Positions 1-11,703 of a stretch of 64,000 nt of DNA are shown piece after piece. The stretch's first letter is position 1, and each line of letters begins with the position of its first letter. Source of the DNA: Cunninghamia lanceolata. Lineage: Eukaryota > Streptophyta > Pinopsida > Cupressales > Cupressaceae. The stretch is from assembly GCA_027924645.1 (NCBI GenBank), contig BSBN01000888.1, positions 16,003,001 through 16,067,000 on the forward strand. The letters run 5' to 3'. A model generated the notes under the pieces. That model was given only the letters and a program-made list of their open reading frames with translations. It did not search any database and was not told where the DNA came from. Both the position numbers and the translations under genes were made by a program.

Positions 1-1238
1 TTGTCATGCATGATTTCCACTCAAAGTAATTGTATGGAGTTAGGATGGGCACATTTGTTTCATCCATGATGAAGAAATGCAGAGAAGAAATGCCGAAAAG
101 AAGAGAACCCAATCAAGACAACCCCCCCTTTCCACTCAATCAAAGAACTCCCCCAAGAAAATATGATTTGGCACTTTATATTAGTGCATTTACAACTGCC
201 ACTAATATATACTAAGTGGTCTTGATTTCAATGCATTACAAAACTCTCACTATGAGCATATGCTGAAAATACAACTTTGGCACAATACCTAGAGAAATAA
301 ACAACACCACTACGATCTACTCAAAAAATTATGCACTTTCAAAAAAAGAATCGCCCCGATACGAGGTCGTATGTGAAAGTTATGATCCTCCGAAGTTCTC
401 AAAACGAGAACTGTGGAGTGTCATGACTGAGAATTTGCAATTTTTGAAAAATCTCTGCATCAAAATCAAAAAATGTCTACACTAGTGCAGAGCATGAAAA
501 AATAGCTAAAATCAAAAATAAATTCGTGGGAAACAAAGTCCGTATGAGCAAGAACGGAGCATTTGAAAATTGCCTTCAAAACTGCAACTGCCAATGCAGA
601 GGGGTACTATTGTAGATTTCTAAGTTCAATTCTACAAAATATATAGACTACATGCAAAAAAGAAAAGATACCTAGATGGTTTTTCTATGCTGCGAACAAA
701 ACTCAGAAGGTGTTTGTCTTGCTAATATATAGAAGATGTAGTTCTAATGTAAACAAAGCACTTTTAGCTACAAAAAATGACCCCAGGAACCAAGAAATTA
801 TATGCAAAGGATGAATCAGCTACCTAAGACAAGAAATGGTATGTTGGAACCTATAATATTGATTGAAAGCACCAAATATGCAAGTTGGTTGTCATATTTG
901 AGCTTGAAACCCCAGTTCTGCAACTGTATATGACGATCTCTGATTTCAGTGAAACAAAAGCCAAATCTGACATTCTCAAGCCTCCTGGACATGTTGGAAC
1001 AGTCAAAAATGCTGCCAGTATAACCAGAAATGCTGCAATCACCTAGATTTCATAAAACACATGTGCAAACCCTAGAGATTAAAAAACTTTCCGTCAAACT
1101 TTTCTGATTCTCAAGATCATCTAAAGATGCAAGAGAAGAGCATACTGGGTTTTTCAAAAAATTGTAATAAGATTTATTAGCCCCCCCCCCCGAATCTCTC
1201 AAATAAGGAAACTAAAATCTACTCTTGCACATAGCAAG
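1..1238 (-). mobile_element. Internal region of a small LTR retroelement, no coding capacity seen
   Basis: Read on the minus strand, this lies directly downstream of an LTR (1251-1700) and its primer-binding site (1239-1250), so it should be the 5' internal part of a retroelement that runs off the left window edge. I find no gag or pol motif on either strand and only short open frames, so this part is leader or non-coding. A run of twelve C (about 1181-1192) lies close to the primer site. The other LTR is outside the window, so family and length cannot be judged. Confidence 0.5.
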
Positions 1239-1250
1239 GCTCTGATACCA
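1239..1250 (-). other. Primer-binding site for initiator-Met tRNA
   Basis: On the minus strand the sequence reads TGGTATCAGAGC, the standard plant retrotransposon primer site complementary to the 3' end of initiator methionine tRNA. It abuts the end of the LTR at 1251, as expected for the 5' LTR of a minus-strand element. Confidence 0.85.
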
Positions 1251-1700
1251 TGTTAGAATTTGAAAAGATTATTGACCCAGAAAACTAGTGCAAATAATAG
1301 ATATCTAAACTATGAAAGTAAATGATACAAAATTAAAATAGCAACACAGAGTTAGTCTCCAAGATAGTAATGCAAATGGTAGAAGCAAAATAGCATTAAG
1401 AGGATGCAAAAACAAGAGATACAAAACACAAGCCAGGTAGCATGCTTATATAGACTAGGGAGAGGGAGGAGGTGGCAACACCGACCAATGAGGAGCAACC
1501 ATCTATCAGACTAAAGATAGCAAAGTATCTTCCCAAGATAGCTAATGGATGCTCACATATAGGAAGGTGACACTTCGCAACTACTCACCTAATAAGACAT
1601 GCTTTATTAACCTAAGCTAGATTAATAGAAGTGTAGGAAAAACCTAGGAATATAGGGAAAAATAAATAACCCAACTAGGAAATAAAAACCTAAACTAACA
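1251..1700 (-). repeat. LTR (5' LTR of a minus-strand element)
   Basis: A 450 bp block begins TGTTAG and ends CTAACA in plus coordinates, so the termini are perfect 6 bp inverted repeats with the canonical TG...CA. A primer-binding site abuts its internal end. I cannot see the partner LTR or a target duplication because the element leaves the window. This LTR does not resemble the other LTRs in the window beyond its ends and primer site. Confidence 0.8.
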
Positions 1701-3169
1701 CTTTGATGTCTACAACATGAAAATTAAAGAGAAATTATATCACGTTGGGCCTTCAACAAACCATATCCTTTGTATACAAATACCCCAAAGATTTGTCACT
1801 AAGCATTTAGTATATTGGATTCCTATTTAAAAAGACAAAAAAACCTCTTATAAGCATATAAAAATAGGTAACACATGCAATATATGATATGAAATTGATT
1901 TATTTTCTATTAAACGAGTCCCCTTAACATTGCTTACTTAATTTGCAACCTGAGATTCACAAGTGTATAACTCTCTAAAGGTATAGAAGTTATCGACTCT
2001 CAAAAAATTCAGTACAATATGTTATCCTTAGTTATACAAGTAGGCAAGACCTAGTCTACTAAAAAATATAAGCAAGAAAAAGTAGAGTATTTGAATAAAT
2101 ATTTTGATCATTTAGGACATTAGAGACTAGTCATTTTTTTATTAGGAAATAGAGTCAACAAGAAAAGGGAGAGAGTGCCAGTTATGTAAATTTGTAAATA
2201 TGAATAAGAAATGCACACATGCACAAATCAAAGATATAAGAGACAAAACATAAACCGATCTACTTTAATAATCCATTCCTACTCAAAGAAGCCCCATATG
2301 TCGTTATGAAACTATCACTATAAAGACTTTGGAATTGTTTCACACTCACTTAGATGACAACTAATCAAAAATAAAAAGATGTAAGTAAATGGGAGCTTAG
2401 AAATACATAAACTATCCCTTGAAATATCTCATTTGGGCATGGATATATCTAGATCACAGAGAACTCTTTTATTAAATACACCTTCTTTAGATTCCACTGT
2501 ATAAAAATATCCCTCAACTTATCAAACTATGACATATCTAATTGTTTTTTATAGCTCCTTTGTTGTTGACACTTCTTGCTATAATGTAGCACAATAGGGT
2601 AGAGGTCATATAACTAGGCATTAGATTCATTTATCACTTTGCAACATTCTCAAACATATTTGATTTTATTGTAGGAAGGAAAAATCAACATTGGATTGGA
2701 TTTTGTGTAGGAATAGAGGAACAAGCTATTCAATTATGCACACAAGGCCTCTTATAGCACCTAATTCTTCATTGGACCTTAGAACCAATTCAATTCTAGA
2801 ATGAATTCCCATGTTTTATTAGTTTAGATTAATTTTATTGCTACACATTCAATATAATTTCTATAATTTTTACTGATCACTAGAAATATCTCTACATATG
2901 ACCTCACATTATCAAATATGATGCTATAGATCTTTATCATGCCACTTGAATGCACCACCAACACCATCAAATCTCCTTAGGTGAAGTCTTTAATCATCTA
3001 TTTGGCTAGTTGGTGCTATCAAAACTTCAAGTATTGGCCTACTCTCCTTTCTATACTATTCCTTCATTGCCTTTAAACCTTTGCTTTATGGCATCATCTA
3101 TTTAAAACTTTATAAGCACATTTTGTTCTATTAAATCCTTTGAGTTTATAGTCTATATTGAAAACATAG
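1701..3169. other. AT-rich spacer without recognised feature
   Basis: No open frame with recognisable protein similarity, no RNA gene and no clear repeat boundary was seen on either strand. It lies between the small LTR element and the left edge of the segmental duplication. Confidence 0.5.
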
Positions 3170-3557
3170 GTTGACCTCTTGAATATCAATGGTGTGAACC
3201 TTAATGCACAAGAAAGAGTTTCTCATATGTAGTTTCACTATTTGGTCATTCCAATATAAGACAAGCAAATAATTGTTTTTCCATTATTTAAGTGGTTTTG
3301 ACTTATAATTGAAACCTCCACCAAATAGTTATCAATCCCATGAAGAATGTCACACCATATTCCAGCTAGATCTCCATGGCTCCATGTTAATTATGCTGAG
3401 AGGCGTTCTACAATGGTAACAAAGACATCAAAGATTCAGATTCCCATAAACATTTAGGTTCTATAAACTAAAATCATAAAATGTTTAAATAAATAAATTC
3501 ATGTAAATAAGATTCATGTGAAAACAAAAACTATGGAACCAAAAAAGAAATTGGAAC

Positions 3558-3592
<35 letters not shown>

Positions 3593-4696
3593 TAAAATAT
3601 AATAATATAATATAATATAAAATATGGGTTTTTATTTTTTATTTTTTCCAATTTTTTTTTAGTTTTTATGTTTTATTTTTTCCAAAAAAATTTTGGGTTT
3701 TTATTGTTTATTTTTTTCAATTTTTTTTGGTTCCATAGTTTTTATGATTTTCTTATTTTCAAGTTCTTTTTTGGTTTTTGGTTTTTGGCTTTTTATTTTT
3801 TCCAATTTCTTTTTTAGTTTTTAGTTTTTATTTTTTCCAATTTCTTTTTTGGTTTTTATTTTTTATTTTTTCCAATTTCTTTTTTGGTTCAATAATTTTT
3901 ATGATTTTCTTATTATCAATTTATTTTTAAATCACCAAAAATATCAAACCAAAAAGAAATTGAAAATTTAAAAAATAAAAATGATGGAAGAAAAAAAGTG
4001 AGAAATCAAATAAACTATTGAAAAGAGATATCCCTCAGTGTACTTTAGATATTATTTTTAAAAATATAAATATACTAGTTATTGTCGCCCATGTGGGCCC
4101 CTTAGACATTTTACAAATTGGTCCTCCAAACCAATAAAAATCAATCTATGATGCCACATGTGTATCTAATCTCATTACACTATTGCACTAAGCCAAAGTG
4201 AATTAGAGAAATATACATGAGTGCATTAGCCTTTAGTTGTTGTATCATTACCAATGGGAAAGGGACATGTCAATCCCTCCAACACTACTAAGAAAAGGAC
4301 ATGAAGTACTTACACACTCCCTACTAGATAGGCTATTGAAATCTCTAATGATATTTTACTACAATGGAAAAAAATATTTTTCCTTGGTTTATTTTACTAG
4401 TCTTTGCATCGGGCTAGGAAAAAATCCTACTTTACCTTAGTATTTTTCCTACATTTTCTGCACTAGTAAATGTTTTTGATGCTTTTGATAGCTTGGACTA
4501 GTGCATGCTATTATATCGACAACACTAGCTTTAATCTAATGGCATGTGGGGATTTGAAATTTAACAACATGATATTCTAAAACTAAAATGACACATACGT
4601 AGTGGTGGGCCCACAAGTGTTTTAATATGTCTTCATAAGCAATATTTAAATGGATGACATGTAAATTCTCATTAGAAATAATAAAATGACTTATTA
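3170..4696. repeat. Segmental duplication, copy 1, left part
   Basis: This block is matched in the same order and orientation by 20290-21140. Matching stretches include the run starting ATCAATGGTGTGA near 3185 (20301 in copy 2) and the one containing AATTGGTCCTCCAAACCAAT near 4115 (20555 in copy 2). Copy 1 is interrupted by an extra block at 3393-4078 and ends at the left terminus of the TIR element at 4697. Homology resumes beyond that element at 11704. Short frames here, such as 4237-4440, have no recognisable product. Confidence 0.85.
3393..4078. repeat. Low-complexity insertion with (TAA)n and T-rich degenerate repeats
   Basis: Copy 2 of the duplication reads straight across this position (near 20515), so about 685 bp is extra in copy 1 or lost from copy 2. 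It contains a (TAA)n run at about 3558-3592 and, at 3620-3960, several degenerate copies of a T-rich unit built around TTTTTCCAATTTCTTTTTTG. A stretch near 3525-3556 (AACTATGGAACCAAAAAAG) is the reverse complement of parts of those units, so the block can fold back on itself. No TIR or coding capacity was seen. Confidence 0.6.
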
Positions 4697-4700
4697 GGGC

Positions 4701-4761
4701 ATGTGCACAAAGATGGAGGAGCAAAACGTGGCCAAAATCACTTTTGGTCCATTGTGCACAT
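4701..4761. repeat. Hairpin at the left end of the TIR element
   Basis: ATGTGCACAA at 4701-4710 and its exact reverse complement TTGTGCACAT at 4752-4761 would form a 10 bp stem with a 41 base loop. Because the terminal repeat is part of the stem, the left end is itself a fold-back, in addition to the inverted repeat shared with the right end. Confidence 0.75.
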
Positions 4762-4837
4762 AGCGTGAGTGTGTTATAATGCATTCATATTATAACACGC
4801 TTGTGTTATGGCTTGGTACTGGCTTAGTCACTACCGT

Positions 4838-4955
4838 GTTATAATGCACTCACATTATGAAAAAATATTAAAAAGGTGTATTTTTAATATTTTTCATATT
4901 GCAAGTGCATTATGAAAAACATGAAATACATTATTTTTATGATTTTTTATTTTTT
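4838..4955. repeat. Left arm of an inverted repeat flanking the LINE
   Basis: The sequence beginning GTTATAATGCACTCACATTA is repeated in inverted orientation at 10738-10838 on the far side of the LINE, where the reverse complement begins GTTATAATGCATTCGCATTA. Both arms continue into ATGAAAAA and ACATTATTTTTATG blocks. The arms belong to the TIR element, so the LINE inserted between them. Confidence 0.75.
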
Positions 4956-5086
4956 CTGATATAAAAAACCTGGTTTTAAAAGGTCTAGGAATCAAAAATA
5001 GAGATGGGAAGGACCCATGTACAATATTGGAACATTACAAGCTAACCCAGAGGAAGCGCCCAAAAAGGTCGAAGCACCACTAGCCG

Positions 5087-8000
5087 TTAAGCAGGCCTGT
5101 TCACATTGATGAGATTACAAACCACCATCAGAAGACAATCGATCCAAGTTTTAGATATTTTTCTTGTTTTGGTGAAGAGGTTGACACCCTCATTTGCTGC
5201 CCAGTCTGCCACCCTATTACCCTTTCTGCCAATATAAGAAAACTTGACCTTTTCCATTTCTTTCAGTATGAACTTGGCTACATCCACTATGACTGCTAAC
5301 CTCCAATTATTGAAATGACTACCTCTCAATGCATCAATGACCAACTTGGAATCACCTTTTATCTAATGTTTTTTCCAGCTCTTGTCTCTGGCAATCATGA
5401 TCCCCCATAGAGTCACCCTAGCTTAAGCCAAATTGTTGGTTTTGACACCACAGTCAATGGCAAAGAGTAGCTTCGAGTTCCCTTGCTCATCGCAGAAAAT
5501 ACCTCCACCCCCAGTACACCCAAGATTCCCATCAGCACCACCATCGAAATTGCACTTGACCCATCCTTGATTTGGAGCCTCCCAAATCTAGTTCTTGTTG
5601 ATTCTAGGCTTAAGATAGTTGGTAGAAGATAACCACAAGAATCCTGGCCAGGCATTCCCCATTCCCTTCTCATTCTCCACGATCATCCAATCATTATTTT
5701 TATTGGCAGCCCCTATTTCACCAATGGTGCTCACGACACCACCCCATATCCTATCAATATTTCTTTCTTCCTCACTAAAATGCATCTGTTTCTCTCTATC
5801 CAGAGAGCCCATATAATGACAGCAGGAGTAACATCCCAGATCAAGGCTAATCTAGGGCTCACAACTTTAGTCCTCTAGACGCAAAGGAGTCTGGAAACAT
5901 CCTTGGGAAGCACCCAAGCCACCCCCACTTGTTAAAAAATCTGCTCCAAGTTTGCCAAGCAACATCTCAATGCACAAAAGGATGGTCGTTACACTCTTCA
6001 TGTTGCTTGCACATAACACATCTGGAAGGACCCATCTTTCCCATCAACTGCAGTAGGTCCCATGTCAAAGTACACCCCCTCCAGGTGATCCATAGGAAGG
6101 CATTCATCTTCGAAATACCAAAATTGCACCATATTTTATTGTCCCCCCTAAGAGTGGTCTTGGAAAAGTAGGTGAGGAAGGCGTGTCTAACAGAAACAAC
6201 ATCAGTTCCATGGCCCTTCCAAACGAAAGTGTCTTCCTCCAATTCACCAACAAGTGGCCACTTGTCCAACTTGCTCTAAAGATCTTCGCAAAGCTTACTC
6301 ACTTCAGCACCAGGAGCTTAAAGAAGCTTCCATTGTCTTCTAGGGGCCTCCCCCACAATATAATCAGATACCTTCTTACCAACGACAGCTTCAAAGTGCA
6401 TCATCAAAAGGGTGTAAGATGGGAGACCCCGTAAAGCTTGGTCCTCTAGCCAACCATCCCGCTAGAAATGAATCTTATCCCATCTACCTAGCTTCCACGC
6501 CATGTCTGGTTTCAATATTTGACTGCAGGCCTTGAGGAAATTACAAATACACGTGCCTTTGGGCTACTCACAAGTAAAAAGATTCTCCATATCATTCTTG
6601 AGGTGTTTTGCCTATAGGATCCAACTCCATAGCCTCTCTCTTTCGTTATAAATCCTCCAAACCAACTTGCAGTCTAGAGCCATATTCATATCTTTGCTTT
6701 TCTTAATGCCCAACCCACCATGCTTGGTAGGCCTACAAACATCATCCCATTTGACAAGATTGTATTTGAAATGACCATCGCCTCCCCTCCATAAAAAGCT
6801 TCTCTTAACTCCTTCTGAATACTTGGATACCTTGTTAGGAATCTGGAAAACATGCATTGTGTAGACCAGGACTGCCATTAGGGAGGATTTGATGAGATTA
6901 ATCCTACCAGCCAGAGTCAACCACTTGCCCTTCATGAGGCAAGCATAGATTGCACCTGATTACTAACGTTGCTCCACTCTCTCTTAGAAGAGTGCTTGTT
7001 GGTGATGGACATTCCAAGATACTTACTAGGAAAAGAGGCAATGTCATATCCAAGGGTATGCTGAATATTGTGTCTTTCAATCTCACCATCTTTCAAAAAG
7101 AAAATTTTTAACTTAGAAACATTCACCTTTTGACTTGCAGTCTCCTCATACTTGCTCAAGACACTCTTGAAGGTACGGGCTTCTCTGCCTTTTGCAGCAC
7201 CAAATAAGAGAGTGTCATCCATGAATTACAGATAAGAGATATTCCCAACATCACTCGAAATTTGGAGACCTTCCAGATTGCCCAAACGCTTTTCATTCTT
7301 TAAGTTTCTACCAACACCTCTACAACCAAGAGGAAAAGGAAAGGGGATAGCGGGTCACCCTGTCGAAGCAATTTCTTAGCCTCAAAGAGGTCAGTGGGCA
7401 CCCTATTTATCAAAATAGCATACGAAGGAGAGGAAATGTAGCTGTATATCCATCTACACCAAGAATCACAAAAACGAAATCTCTTCATAACCTCGATCAA
7501 AAAATCCCAGGGAACTCTATCATAAGCCTTATTCATGTCTAGTTTGTTGATCATCCCTTCATTATTCTTGAGAAGAGTCGAGTGGATAGCCTCGTGAGTA
7601 ATTATGATGCCATCCAAAATCTGTCTGTCCTTTAGGAAACTACCGTGTTCCTCAGAGATTAAGCCATTCAAGAAGACCCTGAGCTTGGTGGCAATAGCCT
7701 TTGCAACAATCTTATAGATAACATTGCACAAAGCAATAGGCCAATACTAATTGGAGGACATCGGATCCTTAACCTTAGGAATCAAGGTCAAGTATGTCAT
7801 GTTCCATTCCTTTAAAATAGCCCTATGCATCCTGCACTCCTCTGCTACCCTCCAGACATCTCCACCAACCTTATCCTAGTACCTCTAAAAGAATTCAGCT
7901 TGAAAGCCATCCGACCCAGGAGCCTTTCTGGCACCTAGAGAAAAAGGCATGTCCTTGATTTCTTCCAACATGAAGGGGGCCAAGAGGGAGGCATTCTAAT

Positions 8001-9298
8001 CATTTGAAATGAGTTGAGGGATGCAGGCTAGTAACTCCTCCTAAGCTTGAGGTGTAGGAGCAGCTGAGGAACCCAGAAGATCGTGAAAGAAAATCAGACC
8101 CACCTCTCTAATAGCACCAATGTCCTCAAGAACCACTTGATCAAGATTATAGATTTTTAAAATTTTATTGCACTACCTCATAATCAACGTGGAAAGCTGA
8201 AAGAAATTGGTATTTTGATCACCGTCCCTGGGACATTTCACCCTAGACTTTTGCTGCCAAAAAGCCTCTTCCATCCTTAGCAAATGTTGCAGCTCGCCTG
8301 TGAGGTTGGCCTCCTTTTCCTTAAATTCTTGAGTATACCCTAAGGAGGATATGGTTGTCTCCACGTCTATGATTTCAGACTCCAGTACTTTTTTGTTGTT
8401 GAGAAGGTTTCCCATGGCTTCCTTATTCCACTCTCTTGCGTTCCTCTTCACAACATATAACTTGCTTGAAACAATAAACCTCTTGCAGCTTTTAATCTCC
8501 GCTCTCCACCATTTACCAACCAAAACATCAAAATTAGGGAGTTCATACCAAAAAGCCCCCATCTTGAAAGGTATACCCCCAGGCTTACTTGGATTGCTTA
8601 AAATAATAGTGATGGGCCAATGGTCTGATCCACTAAAGTGAATGACCTCATAACAAAAGCCTTCCAAATATAGTAGCCACTCAGAGTTCAAAAAGAAGCA
8701 GTCCAACCTATACTGGATGTTGTCCTCACCCACCCTTTTGTTGTTACAGGTATGCCACCCATTGCTTAGCCTAACGTCAACAAGATCTAGAGATCATCAC
8801 ACAACCTTATGAATCTAAGAGAGCCACAATCGCCTAGCACCCTCCCACCCCTTTTATCTTTAGGAGCCAAGATGGCGTTGCAGTCTCCCCCCACAACCAA
8901 TTTCTCAAGACAATGATTTTTCCTAAAAGAACGGAGGTAATTCCAAACTTCCAGCCTCTCAGATTCAATGTTAGAACCGTACACATTAGATATGAGCATC
9001 TAATCACCATTCCTAACATCCTTGCATCACATAGAGATGCAAAAACAATTGGATTCCACCAGTGTGCAGTAAAAATTATTTTTGTTCCATAGAACAGAGT
9101 GTCTGTCAGCAGACCCCACAACATCCTGTGCTACGCCATCCCCACTCCTCCAAATCTAATTAAGCATTTCCTTCAGCTTGTCTTCGTTTACTTTGGTTTC
9201 TTGTACTAACAATAGGTCTACGGTCTCGATCTCAATCAACTTCTTAAGAAGGCATCAGGGCCATTGAGCCCTCTTATGTTCCAGTTGATGTATTTCAT
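5087..9298 (-). pseudogene. LINE ORF2: endonuclease - reverse transcriptase - RNase H
   Basis: The product would nick target DNA and copy element RNA at the nick. The start is the ATG at 9298, reading MKYINWNIRGLNGP, the N-terminus of APE-type endonucleases with the catalytic Asn. Further endonuclease landmarks are VQETK (near 9205), GGDCNAIL (near 8880) and SGSDHWPI (near 8625). Reverse transcriptase motifs are LKDRQILDG and KLDMNKAYDRVPWDFL (7500-7640), LRQGDPLSPFLF (near 7350) and the active site FMDD (near 7218). A zf-RVT-like segment ends with RCVMCKQHEECNDH (about 5990-6030). RNase H is shown by NFDGGADGN, GDSKLVIDAL and RKGNRVADWAANEG (5170-5560). About 1400 codons, the expected size. 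A stop lies two codons before FMDD, and other stops and frame changes are scattered, so it is inactive. Confidence 0.92.
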
Positions 9299-10732
9299 GG
9301 CAACCCTGCTGAAGGGAGGTTCTCGCCTCCATGGGTGACATACTTCCTCATAGATTCCTGTGAACCATTTTCAAAATCCTCTAGTGCCTTAGATTTCGCC
9401 TTATAGGCATCAGTTTTCCTACCCCTTGTATTGGATTCCCCAGCATCGATTGTCAGGAGAGGTTTACCACCAAACTTTTTGGTTCTTCTGGTAGCAATGC
9501 TCCAACCATTTTCTCTGTCCTCCTGCACTAAATCTGCTTCCTTATCATTCTGGCTCCCCAAACCATCAGGGCTTGAAGGACCCTTCTTCTCATCGTTCTC
9601 CTCCAGACTTGCATCTCTCTACACATTGGTGAGATCTCCTAGTGCATCCCCCATAAGAATTGAGTCTTGCGGCTCCCTAGATCTCTGAATTGGTATCTCT
9701 GAGAGGCACCCCGTAGATGGATGAATCAAAACTTTACTTCCACCGTCCATACCATCCTTCTGATATGCGTCAAACTACTCTTCATTAACATGCTCAACAT
9801 TTTTTGTGGCCATTGGGTTGTCTCTGATTTTGTTCAGAATGGAAGGGGATCGAGCACCCACCTTAGGATCTGACATCACTACTTCTTCCTTTTCCCCTAC
9901 CGCCTTGTCCTACCCCTTTACAAAGAAATATCTCACTATGTCGTCGAGCTTACCACATAAAAAATAGTTCACCAAAAGCCCTTCATATTTGACCTGTTGA
10001 TTACAGACTCCTACAACGAAAGAGAGTCACATGGACAACTTAATCGATAAACTTAGGTCCATCCAAACGCATATCTGCACAATGTCCTAAGATCTACCCA
10101 CCCTTGAAAGCTCTTCGCATCGAATGAAACCCCCAACATATCCCCTATGAACTTCTAAATCACATTAGATTTGAGCTCCTATGGGAGTTGAAGGAGATGC
10201 ACCCACATAGGGGCCTTATTGATTGCTTCATTTATAGGGTCAAAACTGGGAGACCAAGCTCTCAAAAATAGCCCAGCATTCCCAAAAAACTAGGGATCCC
10301 CATTGATTATTTCATCCCTCTCAGATTCCAAAGAAAAAGTCATTTGGAAGAAACTAGCGGCAGGAGACAGATGGTGGGAATGACACCCTTCCAATTTGCA
10401 TTGCACCAATCCTTGATTTGAGCAAGGGAAGGCCAAATCCCCATGAACTTGCCTTTTGCATCAGTCTGCCTGAGCCTCACGACCTTGGATTGAAGCATGT
10501 AATCTGGTATCACCACCTCTAGGGCTTCACTATCAATTAAAAGGTTAACATTCCTGATTTCTAGTCTTGCGCCCTTCCCCGTCTCCAGTTCTTGATTGTG
10601 CTCCCTGTATGCGTTGACAAATGAAGTCCCCAACTCGCAGGCTCTGTTATGGTCTTCTTTTTCTCCATCGCTCCCTACGCCAAACCGTTGTGCCTTTGAG
10701 AAACCCTTCTGTGCTTCGCTATCTTCATTCAT
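9295..10732 (-). pseudogene. LINE ORF1 (DUF4283-type nucleic-acid-binding protein)
   Basis: The first open frame begins at the ATG at 10732 (MNEDSEAQKGFSKAQRFGVG). It continues, with frame changes, into a stretch resembling the DUF4283 domain of plant LINE ORF1 proteins (FFQMTFSLESERDEIINGDP then FGNAGLFLRAWSPSFDPI, about 10180-10350). Proteins of this class bind element RNA. The span is not a multiple of three, so at least one shift is present. The basic C-terminal part (9295-9561) ends in TGA, which overlaps the ORF2 ATG as ATGA at 9298-9295. I do not see a clear CCHC knuckle. Confidence 0.75.
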
Positions 10733-10737
10733 TGTGC

Positions 10738-10838
10738 TTCTTTTATGCTTTTTTATAATGTACATAAAAATAATGTATTTTTAATGTTTTTCATATATAT
10801 TATTTTTTTATTTTTTCATAATGCGAATGCATTATAAC
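10738..10838. repeat. Right arm of the inverted repeat flanking the LINE
   Basis: Inverted partner of 4838-4955. The outer part is TCATAATGCGAATGCATTAT at 10816-10835. The pair brackets the LINE almost exactly, which places the LINE insertion site inside the fold-back sequence of the TIR element. Confidence 0.75.
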
Positions 10839-10839
10839 T

Positions 10840-11703
10840 TGCCTTGGAAAATACCAACTATTAGGGTTGGATTTGCCTTGGGCATCCAACCCAAAGGTTT
10901 GGACTTGCATGTCAACGCCCAAAGACATGTTTTCTATAAAATATAGAAAAACAACAAAATATTGAACATACTCTCCATCAGGTTTGAACATTTTCAATGT
11001 TGATCTAAAAAAAGCCACACTAACATCAAGATCTCTCTTAGCTTTTTAATCATGCATTTTTTTACATTTCAAATATGTCAAGGTTTCCGTCTCCAATTTC
11101 TTTTGCTAATGTGTTTTTTTTAGAAAACCTGTCTAGTATTTCTGGTGTTATTTTTTACACGTTCATCAACATTTGAAAAAAATTACATTTTTACATTCCA
11201 CACTCTATTCTATACACATTGAAAAAAAAAAATTTTGATTAGTTTTCAAAAATATAAGGGGGGCATGCTCAAATTTTCATTTTTCATGGTGTTTCCACTT
11301 TGCAAATTCATAAAAAATCATGCATTCATTAAAAAATTAACAGAAAAATTAGGCATAACGTACATGATGTTAGCTAATTTTTCATCGAAGCAATTTTTGA
11401 AATACTTAAAAGAAATCAACATTTTAGGGGGAGCACACCAGACGCTATGTTATATTTTTGTGACAAAAAATGAAGCACTTTGTGTGCTCCCCTTAGTTGA
11501 ACATCTTAATCTCCACCATTTTTAGAAAAAAATAATAGTTTAAAAACTAGATTCTGAGCACTACAAATTTTGTTCTTATCACATCTTCTAATTTTGAGTG
11601 TGGTTATCTTCAATTTATCATCCAAGATCATTATTTACTAATTTTACAAAAAAAGTTGCCACCTTTGACCCCCTTTTGGTCCCCCATTTCCATGCACATA
11701 CCC
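10840..11703. other. Right internal part and terminus of the TIR element
   Basis: This AT-rich sequence lacks recognisable coding capacity. The frame at 11235-11525 has no motif I know and is A/T-driven. It includes an inverted pair, GGGGGAGCACAC at about 11428 and GTGTGCTCCCC at about 11481, which could form a hairpin. It ends with the right TIR at 11703. Confidence 0.55.

Larger units (their letters stand above)
4960..10740 (-). mobile_element. Plant L1-type LINE with RNase H, decayed
   Basis: This non-LTR retrotransposon is read on the minus strand: an ORF1-like gene (10732-9295), then ORF2 with endonuclease, reverse transcriptase, zinc-finger-like C-terminal domain and RNase H (9298-5087). 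The 3' end lies near 4960-5040 in A/T-rich sequence. An exact poly(A) and target duplication cannot be read because the host sequence is itself A/T-rich. Near full length (about 5.8 kb) but broken by many stops and shifts. No LTRs flank it. It sits inside the TIR element. Confidence 0.9.
4697..11703. mobile_element. TIR DNA transposon (non-autonomous) hosting a LINE
   Basis: The ends are inverted repeats: the first 35 bases from 4697 and the reverse complement of the last 35 to 11703 agree at 26 positions, beginning GGGCATGTGCA and GGGTATGTGCA. ATTA flanks both ends (4693-4696 and 11704-11707). The second copy of the segmental duplication lacks the whole block and reads through near 21135, which is strong evidence of a discrete insertion. 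Without the LINE inside it, about 1.2 kb remains, with hairpin-rich subterminal sequence and no transposase frame, so it was mobilised in trans. The short TA-rich duplication and G-rich tip would suit PIF/Harbinger-like elements, but a different superfamily is possible. Confidence 0.75.

Noticed and set aside
1181..1192. Poly-C run as a functional element
   Set aside because: A 12 base homopolymer next to a primer site may be part of a purine tract on the other strand or chance; nothing else supports a role.
4237..4440. Possible small gene duplicated at 20677-20871
   Set aside because: Both copies have similar wording only because they lie in the segmental duplication. Starts, ends and internal bases differ, and there is no known motif.
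5619..5816. Plus-strand frames at 5619-5816, 5929-6434, 8351-8641 and 9431-9688
   Set aside because: They lie antisense to the LINE ORF1 and ORF2, whose motifs are clear on the minus strand.
11235..11525. 96-codon frame inside the TIR element as a possible transposase piece
   Set aside because: No DDE/D-type motif or helix-turn-helix was seen; A/T-driven composition.
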